From NCBI GenBank assembly GCA_945864585.1, contig CAMBCF010000028.1, positions 1 through 46,464 of the forward strand: 46,464 bases of DNA, written 5' to 3'. The notes under the pieces were generated by a model, which searched no databases, had not been told where the DNA came from, and saw only the letters and a list, made by a program, of their open reading frames with translations. Source of the DNA: Bordetella parapertussis. GTDB taxonomy: Bacteria > Pseudomonadota > Gammaproteobacteria > Burkholderiales > SG8-41. Both the position numbers and the translations under genes were made by a program. Shown one piece after another: positions 31,426-39,566 of this stretch (position 1 is the first letter of the stretch; the number at the start of each line of letters is the position of its first letter).

Positions 31426-32400
31426 CTATTCCGCTTTGAGAAGCACCCTAAGCAGCGGCCTGCATGCAAGCCAAGTACTCGCTATATGCTCAATAATCTC
31501 TTTGCGTGTGGTCGCAGGACATCTGAGATAAGGAAATGACGCGCCTACGGCCAACTGCAGATTCAACCGCTTCTTGCTTAGCGCTTCGTATGTGGCGGCT
31601 AACCACTGCGGCTGTATTTTTACTTTTCCACCCGCTCCCTTTGCCTGTGGCAATGCGGTTCGCAGGTCGAATTCCAAACTCGCATCTATGATCGCTGCCG
31701 CTCGCTGCGAAGGGTATCTTCGTTAAGCAACTAATACCCACGGCGTTGATCCTTGAACCTTACCCAATCGCCGCATCAGGTCGTTGTTTACTTCTTCAAG
31801 TAATTCTTGAAACCCCTTATAGCCAAGACGAATGAGGTTCCTTCGGCTACTGGTTTTAATGCTGTTTGGAATAATTACTATCGCCAAAACCCGGTTAAAT
31901 TCAATAGCTAAAGTCAAATGTGGAGATTTTGTGAATACCCCACCGGCCCGCCCATCAATGCGTAAGAAATCCCATACCGCTGCACCGCCTTTTCCGGTGA
32001 TAGCTCCTCTGCCGGGTGAGGAAGGATTCATGCCTAGCTCCCTCACCAGCCTTTTGTCATGACGTAATTCCGCCATTGCAAGATTGATCAATCGTTTGGC
32101 TTCGCGATAATTGTACGGCTCGTCTTCGCGAAATTGAATACCTGAGAATTTGGTAAGCGTACCTTGGCTCAAGTAACCCTCCTCCGAAAGTTTGCCCTCG
32201 GTGATTTCCATGTACTCCCGAACATGCTTAGCCCAAATTGATCGCGACGACTGCTTTACCAACCACTCGTAAATCTCTGACCAAAAGCGAAGCACTACAT
32301 TCTGAGGAAGCGCTCTTACTGGCTTGGTAACAACAACAGCAACAAGATGAATCTCATCAAACCCCCGCCCCTTCGCTGTTTTTTCGTTTCGTACTAGCTG
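31426..32400 (-). pseudogene. Unknown gene interrupted by an in-frame TAA
   Basis: One reading frame runs from inside the upstream hydrolase gene to 31426 and is broken only by TAA at about 31723-31725, in the context GSTPWVLVA-stop-RRYPSQRAAAIID. A CAA codon would fit there. The protein-like part starts around TNDQLVRNEK or at a GTG at 32295 (LRFWSEIYEWL). Features include EGYLSQGTLTKFSGIQF, ITGKGGAAVWDFLRIDGRA and a C-terminal SWLACRPLL-like helix (TWLACRPLLRVLL). I recall uncharacterised proteins of this pattern but no function. Neither a start codon nor a ribosome binding site is clear. Composition is A+T-rich for the window (40% G+C at 31801-31860), suggesting acquisition by transfer. 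Confidence 0.55.
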
Positions 32401-32428
32401 GTCATTAGTTAATGATGCCGAACTGTGC

Positions 32429-33313
32429 CTATTGCTGCAAGTGTTTACCGAAAAACGCTTCAGCGCGTTGTAAAGTGTCCTGCATCGCCGCCTTGTTGGG
32501 GGCGTGGCTTTGTTTGGTTCTGCCGGGATCATCGTAGGCATGGTGCGCGCCCTCGAATACCACGAAATCAATAGCGGCGCCGCGTTGTTTCAGTTGCGCG
32601 GCCAATGCGGCACACACCGTGGGCGAAACTTCATCGTCGTCAGAGGCCACCAGCAGCAGCAGCGGCGCATAGGGCTGGTAGTCGCCCTCGCCACGCTGCA
32701 CGGTGCAAGCGGGGTACTGCGCGATAGCCGCGCGAAAATCACTGATCGGCGTCGGCACGGCAAGCCGTGCGCGATCCGCGGCTTCGGGTGCTGCACGCGG
32801 CGCATTTTTCCCTATCGCTGCCAACAATGTCATGCCGCCGTTCGACCAGCCCTGCACGCCAACACGATCCGCAATCACGTCGTTACGACTGCGCAGATAA
32901 TCGAGCGCGCCATAGGCATCGAGTGGGCGGATTTTTTGTTCGTTGACGTCGGCGGGCCGACGGTTGTAGGAATGCTTGGGGAAACCCTGCGCATAACCGC
33001 GCGGCCCGAAGCTATCGACATGCAGCGCGAGAAAACCGCGCTCGGCCCAGAAATGGCCCCACATGCGGTGACGCGCGGTAAGATTTTCAGCCGACACCAC
33101 ACCGGGTTTGAGCAACGAATACGGCCCCGCGCGCCCGTGCAGCATGACAACCGCCGCGTGCGGCCCCGCTGCGGCGGGCTTGAACAGATAACCGATGAGT
33201 TCGGTTTTGCCGTCACGGCTGGCGAATTTTACCGTCTCGGGAACAGCAGCAGATGCGACGCCAGTCATCAGAAACAGCGAAACTGCAATGCGTAAGTATA
33301 TGTTTTTAAACAA
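32429..33313 (-). CDS. Exported dienelactone-hydrolase-family alpha/beta hydrolase
   Basis: Alpha/beta-hydrolase with a signal peptide (residues 1-22, cleaved after GVASA). The fold begins with VVMLHGRAGPY (about 55, oxyanion region). The nucleophile elbow is GWSNGGM (Ser about 156), the acid is probably the Asp of SDDDEVSP and the catalytic His is in EGAHHAYD (about 258). This arrangement is dienelactone-hydrolase-like, but the substrate cannot be inferred. The start is a TTG at 33313, two bases after the methyltransferase-like stop; the next in-frame ATG (residue 16) would cut the signal peptide. The pair is probably co-transcribed. Confidence 0.85.
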   Translation of the reverse strand: MFKNIYLRIAVSLFLMTGVASAAVPETVKFASRDGKTELIGYLFKPAAAGPHAAVVMLHGRAGPYSLLKPGVVSAENLTARHRMWGHFWAERGFLALHVDSFGPRGYAQGFPKHSYNRRPADVNEQKIRPLDAYGALDYLRSRNDVIADRVGVQGWSNGGMTLLAAIGKNAPRAAPEAADRARLAVPTPISDFRAAIAQYPACTVQRGEGDYQPYAPLLLLVASDDDEVSPTVCAALAAQLKQRGAAIDFVVFEGAHHAYDDPGRTKQSHAPNKAAMQDTLQRAEAFFGKHLQQ

Positions 33314-33315
33314 TA

Positions 33316-34140
33316 TTAATTGCCGGCCTTAACGAGCATTGGCTTCTCGAATTTGAGCGTCATGCGATCACTTTCGCCGATAGCCAGATATTTCTCCGGA
33401 TCCAGCCGCCCGCGCGACAGCGGCGGCAGCGTCCACACACCGTTGGGATGATCTTTGGTGTCTTTGGGATTCGCGTTCACTTCCGACTTCGCAATCAGTT
33501 TGAATCCAGATTTTTCCGCGAGTTCGATCACATACGCTTCCGTCATGTAGCCGGATTTAACCTGTTGCCCGAACGGGGTGCCTGGATGCGCGCGGTGCTC
33601 CACCACGCCGAGCGTACCGCCGGGTTTCAGCGCCTCAAAAAATGCCTTGAACACCTGCGCATCGGTTTTTTGAAGACTCCAGTTATGTACGTTGCGAAAC
33701 GTCAGCACCATATCCATGCTGCCCGGCGGCGCGATCGCCAGATAATCCGGCGGGCCAAGAGAGGTAAACACCGGTTTGCCGTAAATTTCCGGGCGCTTTG
33801 CGTAAGCGGCTTCCTGCTTTTCCCGCGCCTCGCGCTGCCAGTTGGGAAGCCTGGGATCCTCGATCGCATTGCCCGCAAGATACAGCTTGCCTTTGTCGCG
33901 CAACACCGGCGCGAGGATTTCCGAATACCAGCCGCTTGCTGGCCAGATTTCCAGCACTGCCATTTCCGGCTTGAGGCCGAAGAACAACAGTGTCTCTAGC
34001 GGATGACGGTACTTGTCGCGTGCGCGATTCGCCGCACTGCGATGTGCGCCTGCCAGCGTTTGGTCGAGCTGCGCCTCGATGGATTGAGCGGCGACTGAAG
34101 TCATGCCACCGATAAGTATCAGCAGCGCCAGTAAACGCAT
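33316..34140 (-). CDS. Exported class I methyltransferase-like protein
   Basis: A 274-residue protein with a clear signal peptide (MRLLALLILIGGMTSVAAQS). The rest resembles SAM-dependent methyltransferases: VLEIWPASGWYSEILAPVL (about 60-80) at the position of motif I, MVLTFRNVHNW near motif IV and FFEALKPGGTLGVVEHRA (about 168) as the post-motif. The usual Gly-rich GxGxG of motif I is replaced by WPASGW. The export signal is odd for an enzyme that needs cytoplasmic SAM, although I recall homologues with the same layout. Catalytic activity is uncertain. It lies 33 bases downstream of the racemase-family gene. Confidence 0.8.
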   Translation of the reverse strand: MRLLALLILIGGMTSVAAQSIEAQLDQTLAGAHRSAANRARDKYRHPLETLLFFGLKPEMAVLEIWPASGWYSEILAPVLRDKGKLYLAGNAIEDPRLPNWQREAREKQEAAYAKRPEIYGKPVFTSLGPPDYLAIAPPGSMDMVLTFRNVHNWSLQKTDAQVFKAFFEALKPGGTLGVVEHRAHPGTPFGQQVKSGYMTEAYVIELAEKSGFKLIAKSEVNANPKDTKDHPNGVWTLPPLSRGRLDPEKYLAIGESDRMTLKFEKPMLVKAGN

Positions 34141-34173
34141 CGCGACAGTGTGCCCCGAATTACCTAATTCGGT

Positions 34174-34830
34174 CTAAGCCAGCATCAGCTTCAATTTGGC
34201 CACCGCGCTATCCGGCGTGGTCAGTATTGGCGTGCTGGTGCGCGCGGCAGCGGCCTTTAGCGCCGGCGCCATCGAAAACTGCGCGAACGCGATCACGTCA
34301 CATTGTTGTTTCGCGGCAAATTCAACAATCAACCGGTTATGCTCGTCGGCGTTGTTACTTTGCAACGCAGCGAGCGCGCCGTCGACCAGATGCGTGTCGA
34401 GCCTGATTTTGGTGCCGGCGGCTTTAGCGGTCTCTTTAATCTCCGTCACCATCGACGGAATCGACGGTGGAAAAGTCGCCAGCAAGCTCACGCTGCAATC
34501 TTTGGCGACGAGTTGCTCGTACATTGCCTCATTCGGTTTCAACACCGGGATCTTCAGCTGACGGCGGCATTCTTCAATCGCCGGACCAAACGCCGAGCAC
34601 CCGAACAGTATCGCGTCGGCGCCGGCCCTCACACAGTACTGGCCGATATGCACAAAGCGGCTGATCATCGCGTCGGTGAGTTTGCCATCAGCCGCGAGGT
34701 CGGGCATGAACGAATCCTCCAGCAGATTCGCGAGCCTGGCCTCGGGCCATGCCGCGCGAAAACTCGCGGCAATAGGTGCTATCGATACGACAGCGGCGTG
34801 AACCAGATATATTTTAGGCGCGGTGTTCAT
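34174..34830 (-). CDS. Aspartate/glutamate racemase-family protein
   Basis: A 218-residue cytoplasmic protein. The start at 34830 (MNTAPKIYLVHA) follows a weak TGGAAAA; the longer frame to 34881 encodes the terminator hairpin and is rejected. The first catalytic Cys is clear (ILFGCSAFGPAI, Cys78). At the place where the second Cys of true racemases is expected the sequence reads VIAFAQFSMAPAL, without Cys. One-Cys members include arylmalonate decarboxylase-like enzymes, so it may be a decarboxylase or isomerase and not an amino acid racemase. It follows gabD and its terminator. Confidence 0.8.
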   Translation of the reverse strand: MNTAPKIYLVHAAVVSIAPIAASFRAAWPEARLANLLEDSFMPDLAADGKLTDAMISRFVHIGQYCVRAGADAILFGCSAFGPAIEECRRQLKIPVLKPNEAMYEQLVAKDCSVSLLATFPPSIPSMVTEIKETAKAAGTKIRLDTHLVDGALAALQSNNADEHNRLIVEFAAKQQCDVIAFAQFSMAPALKAAAARTSTPILTTPDSAVAKLKLMLA

Positions 34831-34842
34831 GGGTTTTCCAGA

Positions 34843-34876
34843 GAAAAAATTCCCCGCGAACCTGTCGCGGGGAATG
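34843..34876 (-). terminator. Rho-independent terminator after gabD
   Basis: On the minus strand the stem ATTCCCCGCG/CGCGGGGAAT (about 34866-34875 with 34849-34858, 7-base loop) is followed by six T (plus-strand A run at 34844-34849). It ends the gabD transcript about 25 bases after the stop and lies just before the racemase-family start. Confidence 0.9.
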
Positions 34877-34898
34877 CACATTAATATTTGATACTGAT

Positions 34899-36380
34899 CT
34901 ATTTTGTCACGTCACCCATGCACAGGTATTTCACTTCGAGGAATTCCTCGATGCCATACTTGGAACCTTCGCGCCCGATGCCGGATTCCTTGACCCCGCC
35001 GAAGGGCGCAACCTCGGTTGAAATAATACCAACGTTGATGCCAACTATGCCCGCTTCCAGTCCTTCCGCCACTCGCCAGATACGTCCGATGTCACGGCTG
35101 TAGAAATACGCCGCCAGGCCGTATTCGGTATTGTTCGCAAGTTGCAGCAACTCCGCCTCGGTCTTGAAGCGATACAGCGGCGCCACCGGACCGAAGGTTT
35201 CTTCGTGGGTGATTTTCATATTGGGCTGCACATCGGCCAGTACCGTTGGCTCGAAAAATTGCCGGCCTTTAGCGTGCCGCTTGCCGCCGGTCACCACGCG
35301 CGCGCCTTTGGCCAGCGCGTCGGCAATGTGTTCCTCGACTTTCAGCACCGCGTTCTTGTCGATCAGCGGCCCCTGCATCATGCCGCTTTCGAGACCGTTG
35401 CCTACCGGCATCGCCGCCACTTTTGCGGCGAGTTTGGCCGCGAACTGGTCGTAAACGCCATCCTGAATCAGCAAGCGGTTCGCGCACACACAGGTTTGCC
35501 CGGTGTTGCGAAACTTGGAGGCCATCGCGCCATCCACCGCCGAATCGATGTCCGCATCGTCGAACACGATAAACGGCGCGTTGCCGCCGAGCTCGAGCGA
35601 GACTTTTTTCACCGTGCTCGCGCACTGCGCCATCAGCAGCTTGCCGATTTCAGTGGAGCCGGTGAAAGTGAACTTGCGCACCAGCGGATGCGTGGTGAGT
35701 TCTTTTCCGATGGGACCTGACGCGCCGGTAATTACCGATATCACGCCTTTCGGAATGCCTGCGCGCTCAGCCAGTTCACACAACGCCAGCGCGGAAAACG
35801 GTGTTTGCGACGCGGGCTTGATCACTATCGTGCAACCCGCCGCCAAAGCGGGGCCGGCCTTGCGCGTGATCATGGCATTGGGGAAATTCCACGGCGTTAC
35901 CGCCGCGCACACGCCGATTGGCTGCTTGATCACGACGATGCGTTTGTCGGTTGCCTGCGCCGGAATCACATCGCCGTAAACGCGCTTGGCTTCCTCGGCA
36001 AACCATTCGATAAACGATGCGCCATAGCCGATTTCGCCGCGCGATTCAGCAATCGGCTTACCCTGTTCCAGCGTCATCAAAATCGCGAGATCCTCGGTGT
36101 TGGCGATCATCAAATCGAACCATTTACGCAGAATCGCGGAACGCTCCTTGGCGGTTTTCGCGCGCCACAGCTTAAACGCCTCGTGCGCGGTTTCAATCGC
36201 GCGCCGCGTTTCCGCCACCCCGAGTTTCGGCACCGTGCCCACCAGCGAGCCGTCCGCGGGGTTATAAACCGTCAACGTCGATTTATCATCGGCATCCACC
36301 CACGCGCCATCGATGTAACACTGTTGGCGGAACAGGCTCATGTCTTTCAACTGCACGGTAGATTTGACTTTGTCTAACAT
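34899..36380 (-). CDS. gabD: Succinate-semialdehyde dehydrogenase (NAD(P)+)
   Basis: Oxidises succinic semialdehyde to succinate, closing GABA and 4-hydroxybutyrate degradation. The protein aligns by eye with E. coli GabD over its whole length: FRQQCYIDGAWVDA, TLEQGKPIAESRGEI, ITPWNFPNAMITRKAGPALAAGC, SFTGSTEIGK-like FTGSTEIGKLLM, the catalytic Glu in LELGGNAPF and catalytic Cys in GQTCVCANR, and ETFGPVAPLYRF. I choose 36380 (MLDKVKSTVQ) with a GAGG about nine bases upstream; an ATG at residue 14 (MSLFRQQ) is the alternative. Its strong terminator makes it a single-gene unit. Confidence 0.94.
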   Translation of the reverse strand: MLDKVKSTVQLKDMSLFRQQCYIDGAWVDADDKSTLTVYNPADGSLVGTVPKLGVAETRRAIETAHEAFKLWRAKTAKERSAILRKWFDLMIANTEDLAILMTLEQGKPIAESRGEIGYGASFIEWFAEEAKRVYGDVIPAQATDKRIVVIKQPIGVCAAVTPWNFPNAMITRKAGPALAAGCTIVIKPASQTPFSALALCELAERAGIPKGVISVITGASGPIGKELTTHPLVRKFTFTGSTEIGKLLMAQCASTVKKVSLELGGNAPFIVFDDADIDSAVDGAMASKFRNTGQTCVCANRLLIQDGVYDQFAAKLAAKVAAMPVGNGLESGMMQGPLIDKNAVLKVEEHIADALAKGARVVTGGKRHAKGRQFFEPTVLADVQPNMKITHEETFGPVAPLYRFKTEAELLQLANNTEYGLAAYFYSRDIGRIWRVAEGLEAGIVGINVGIISTEVAPFGGVKESGIGREGSKYGIEEFLEVKYLCMGDVTK

Positions 36381-36768
36381 GATGAAGGCCTCGATAAGGA
36401 ACAAGGAATAAAGTAACCGGGTAGCGCAAAGCTCAAGAAGTAACCTCAAAGCGGCGCTGCTTCACACCTGCAGCAGCACGCGGCTGGCGTAGCGCTCTAT
36501 TCTAGCAAAGGCGCGGAAACAATATGGCGTTAATCTTGAAAATAATATAAATATCAATAACTTACATTGCACCTATCACGAAAATTAGGCTTCAGACGCA
36601 ATACCGAAGCCGCATAGTGCGCAGATTGCGAAAAACACACACATCGCGCTGCCAGGCGGCGCATAACTGGCCTAATCACTGTCAGTGCGCCGTTTGGCTT
36701 GTTATAATGTTGCGCATGCCGATCTCGCGTCAGTTATAGTAAAACCAAGAAAAACAAGGCCTTACGAA
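36381..36768. other. Divergent intergenic region between gabD and mlaA
   Basis: About 390 bases carrying the upstream regions of both genes, with an A/T-rich stretch at 36520-36590. On the minus strand TAGAAT near 36503-36498 could be a -10 for gabD but has no good -35. On the plus strand a consensus TATAAT serves mlaA (separate entry). No gene or RNA is recognised. Confidence 0.5.
36679..36708 (+). promoter_or_regulatory. Probable sigma70 promoter of mlaA
   Basis: Consensus TATAAT at 36703-36708 with CTGTCA (36679-36684) 18 bases upstream. It would give a 5' leader of about 55 bases before the mlaA ATG at 36769. Confidence 0.6.
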
Positions 36769-37905
36769 ATGGCTTCCCTGTCACACTTAGTCGCGCGCTC
36801 ACGCTCGCTGCGCACCTTTTTGCTGTGGCTGTTGTTGCCGCTTATGTTGCTGGGCGGCTGCGCCACCACCAATCCGCGTGATCCCCTCGAACCCATGAAC
36901 CGCGTCGTCTACAGCTTTAATGACGCTGTGGATAAGGCGTTGATCAGCCCGGTGGCCGAGGGTTATCGCGCGGCGCTGCCGCAGTTTTTGCGCACCGGTG
37001 TCGCCAACATATTCAGCAACATTAACGATGTGTTAATCGCATTGAATAATTTGTTGCAGGGCAAATTCATTGACGCGATTTCCGATGTCGGCCGGGTGGT
37101 GATCAACAGCACCGCCGGCATCGCGGGTTTCTTTGATGTCGCCACCCATTTTGGCATGGAAAAACACAACGAGGATTTTGGCCAGACGCTCGGCTACTGG
37201 GGCGTGGGCGATGGGCCTTATCTGATGCTGCCGCTGGTGGGACCCAGCAATCTGCGCGACGCCGTGGCGCGTGTGGTGGATTACAGAACCGACCCCATCA
37301 CCTACGTGCGCTCGATGCGGTTGCGCAACAGCCTGTGGGGCACACGCGCGTTGAGCCATCGCGCCGATCTGCTGGACACCTCGAAGATACTCGAAACCGC
37401 AGCGCTCGACCCCTATGAATTTTTACGTGACGCCTACTTGCAGCGGCGCCGCAATCTGGTCCACGACGGCGCGCCGCCGCGCGAAAAAGACGAGCGCACT
37501 GAACTGAACCTCAAACCGCGCGCGGACGGCAATCCGTTTCCGCGCAGTGCCGGCAGTGACACGCCGGTGGGCACGCCCTTTGTCAATGCAGCACGCGCCG
37601 AAGACTGGACGCCCGCGCGCGCTGCGGCACAAGAAGCTGCCGCAGCACCGGCGATGCTTGCCACACTCGCGCCGGAAATAATTACCGCGCCTGCTGTTCA
37701 GTCAGAGCCGGCAACGGCAACACCCGCAGCCGCTGCGGCACCCGCCGTAACCGCGGAACCAACAACACCCGCGGCTGCGCCAGCCGCCGAACCGCAAGCC
37801 GAAATCGTTCTGCCCAGCGAACCCACGGCCGCAGGTGAAGCCGCTGAGACACAGCAGCCGACCCGGCAACGTGTGGTGCGGGTTTGGGGGTCGGCCTGGA
37901 ATTAG
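36769..37905 (+). CDS. mlaA: MlaA (VacJ) outer-membrane lipoprotein
   Basis: Outer-membrane ring-shaped lipoprotein of the Mla pathway that removes phospholipids from the outer leaflet. The start at 36769 follows AAGG about ten bases upstream. The signal peptide ends in the lipobox LLGGC (Cys about 29). MlaA hallmarks are DPLEPMNRVVYSFND (about 35-49), VGRVVINSTAGIAGFFDVA (about 110), EDFGQTLGYWGVGDGPYLMLPLVGPSN (about 134-160) and DPYEFLRDAYLQRR. After residue about 245 a 130-residue Ala/Pro/Glu-rich, probably disordered, tail extends the protein to 378. The other mla genes are not nearby. Confidence 0.94.
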   Translation: MASLSHLVARSRSLRTFLLWLLLPLMLLGGCATTNPRDPLEPMNRVVYSFNDAVDKALISPVAEGYRAALPQFLRTGVANIFSNINDVLIALNNLLQGKFIDAISDVGRVVINSTAGIAGFFDVATHFGMEKHNEDFGQTLGYWGVGDGPYLMLPLVGPSNLRDAVARVVDYRTDPITYVRSMRLRNSLWGTRALSHRADLLDTSKILETAALDPYEFLRDAYLQRRRNLVHDGAPPREKDERTELNLKPRADGNPFPRSAGSDTPVGTPFVNAARAEDWTPARAAAQEAAAAPAMLATLAPEIITAPAVQSEPATATPAAAAAPAVTAEPTTPAAAPAAEPQAEIVLPSEPTAAGEAAETQQPTRQRVVRVWGSAWN

Positions 37906-37908
37906 CGG

Positions 37909-37988
37909 CAGGACTAAGGACTGAGGACTGAGGATTCAGGACTGGGGGACCCGCTCAGTCCCAAGTCCTCGGCCCTCAGTCCTGGTCC
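37909..37988. repeat. Inverted repeat of AGGACTGA units
   Basis: The left arm (37909-37951) is made of degenerate copies of AGGACTGA (AGGACTAA, GGACTGA, GGACTGA, GGATTC, AGGACTG). The right arm (37952-37988) is its approximate complement (CTCAGTCC, AAGTCCTC, CCTCAGTCCTG). It fills the gap between the convergent mlaA and slipin genes and could act as a two-way transcription block. Confidence 0.8.
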
Positions 37989-37994
37989 AATCTC

Positions 37995-38993
37995 CTACTT
38001 CTGCGCCGGCGCTCCCGATCCTGTCTTAATCGTATTCAGCGTAGTCATCGCGGTGCCGATCATGGTTGCCACATCGGCGACATTGCCCGGCACGATCATG
38101 GTGTTATTAGTCTTGGCAAGATTGCCAAACGCACTGATGTAGTGTTCCGCAACTTTCAAATTCGCCGCATTCATGCCGCCCGGCTCGTTCATCGCCGATG
38201 CCACCGTGCGCACCGCGGCTGCCGTCGCGTCAGCTATGGTAGTAATCGCCTTTGCCTCGCCTTCCGCCTTGTTGACCTGGGCAATCTTTTGCCCCTCGGA
38301 TTCCAGCACCGCCGCCTGCTTCACGCCCTCGGCCAGATTGATTTCTTCCTGCCGCTGGCCCTCGGATTTGGCGATCAGCGCGCGCTTTTCGCGCTCCGCG
38401 GTGATCTGCGCCTGCATTGAGCGCAGAATCGCTTCCGGCGGCGTCAGGTTTTTGATTTCGTAACGCAGCACTTTCACGCCCCAGGTGCGGCCCGCTTCAT
38501 CCAGCACCGAAACCACCTGGCGATTGACCTCATCGCGGCTTTCAAAGGTCTTGTCGAGTTCCATCTTGCCGATTTCGGAGCGCAGCGTGGTTTGTGCGAG
38601 TTGCGTCACCGCGTCGATATAGTTGCTTGATCCATACGATGCCAGTTTGGGATCGGTGACCTGATAATAGATGATACCGTCCACGCCGAGTTGCGTGTTG
38701 TCCTTGGTGATACACACCTGTTCTGCCACATCCAGCGGCGTTTCCTTAAGCGAATGCCGGTACGCCACCTTGTCGAGAAACGGCATGATCCAGTTCAGGC
38801 CCGGCGGCAGCACTTCGTGAAATTTGCCCAGGCGCTCCACCACCCACGCCTGCTGCTGCGGCACCTGGCGCATCGATTCCCAGCCCGCCACCACTACCAG
38901 TCCAATGAGAGAAAACGGTATGGCATATGCAGCCAGATTCGCCGCTACCAGCAACACAGCAATGATTGCAACGCCTATGACTTTTCCGATCAT
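37995..38993 (-). CDS. Slipin/stomatin-type SPFH membrane protein (QmcA-like)
   Basis: A 332-residue SPFH-domain protein of membrane microdomains. An N-terminal hydrophobic hairpin (residues 1-40) precedes the band-7 domain (VPQQQAWVVERLGKFHEVLPPGLNWIMPF, about 43-71; VDGIIYYQVTDP; AEREKRALIAKSEGQRQ, about 190) and an Ala/Glu-rich coiled coil that drives oligomerisation. The start ATG at 38993 has a GGAG seven bases upstream; a TTG four codons earlier is not preferred. It lies 29 bases downstream of nfeD, the classical slipin-NfeD pair in which NfeD assists SPFH assembly. Confidence 0.93.
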   Translation of the reverse strand: MIGKVIGVAIIAVLLVAANLAAYAIPFSLIGLVVVAGWESMRQVPQQQAWVVERLGKFHEVLPPGLNWIMPFLDKVAYRHSLKETPLDVAEQVCITKDNTQLGVDGIIYYQVTDPKLASYGSSNYIDAVTQLAQTTLRSEIGKMELDKTFESRDEVNRQVVSVLDEAGRTWGVKVLRYEIKNLTPPEAILRSMQAQITAEREKRALIAKSEGQRQEEINLAEGVKQAAVLESEGQKIAQVNKAEGEAKAITTIADATAAAVRTVASAMNEPGGMNAANLKVAEHYISAFGNLAKTNNTMIVPGNVADVATMIGTAMTTLNTIKTGSGAPAQK

Positions 38994-39022
38994 GATCGTC
39001 TCCAAGTTGTAGATTTATATCT

Positions 39023-39448
39023 TCACTTCGGTTTGTTGCTCGAAATATGCAGCGTGCTGCCATCCATCGCGGCTATATAAAACACCGTGCCGCCGGGGGT
39101 GCGCGTGCCGGTAACCCTGGCGTCCCAGGTGGCGTTGCGATAGCGCACTTTGGCGACACCGTCGGGCTCGCTCACCCAGGATTCCAGTATCACGGTGTGC
39201 CCGATGTCCAGTGAGTTATTGTCACCAGCGACTTTTTTCTTTTTCAGATTGCTCGCCACAACCATGCCAACAGCCGCCAGCACCACTGCGGCCAGCGCCT
39301 GTATCCAGAACGAGTAACCGAACCAAGCCGCCGCAGCACCGGCGAACGCCGCCAGCCCCAGCACCAGCAGTATCAGCGTACCGGACATCATTTCCACGAT
39401 GATCAGCCCGATGCCGGCCACCGTCCACCACACATAAGGTTCCATCAT
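39023..39448 (-). CDS. NfeD-like membrane protein
   Basis: A short-form NfeD of 141 residues: N-terminal transmembrane segments (VWWTVAGIGLIIVEMMSGTLILLVLGLAAFAGAAAAW, and SFWIQALAAVVLAAVGMVVAS) and a C-terminal OB-fold beta-barrel (GHTVILESWVSEPDGVAKVRYRNATWDARV). It partners the adjacent SPFH protein. I place the start at 39448 (MMEPYVWW), the second of two adjacent ATGs being possible; the longer frame to 39481 has no support. Confidence 0.92.
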   Translation of the reverse strand: MMEPYVWWTVAGIGLIIVEMMSGTLILLVLGLAAFAGAAAAWFGYSFWIQALAAVVLAAVGMVVASNLKKKKVAGDNNSLDIGHTVILESWVSEPDGVAKVRYRNATWDARVTGTRTPGGTVFYIAAMDGSTLHISSNKPK

Positions 39449-39566
39449 TTTCCCGCTTTCTTGTTGCCGGATTGATGCCATCGCGCACAGCGCGAATGGT
39501 TCTTTATAGCATACATGAGCACTGTAGCCGGCGTCTCATCACGATATTAATAAATTCACCATCGGT

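Noticed and set aside
34831-34881. Longer start for the racemase-family protein
   Set aside because: The additional codons lie in the gabD terminator hairpin.
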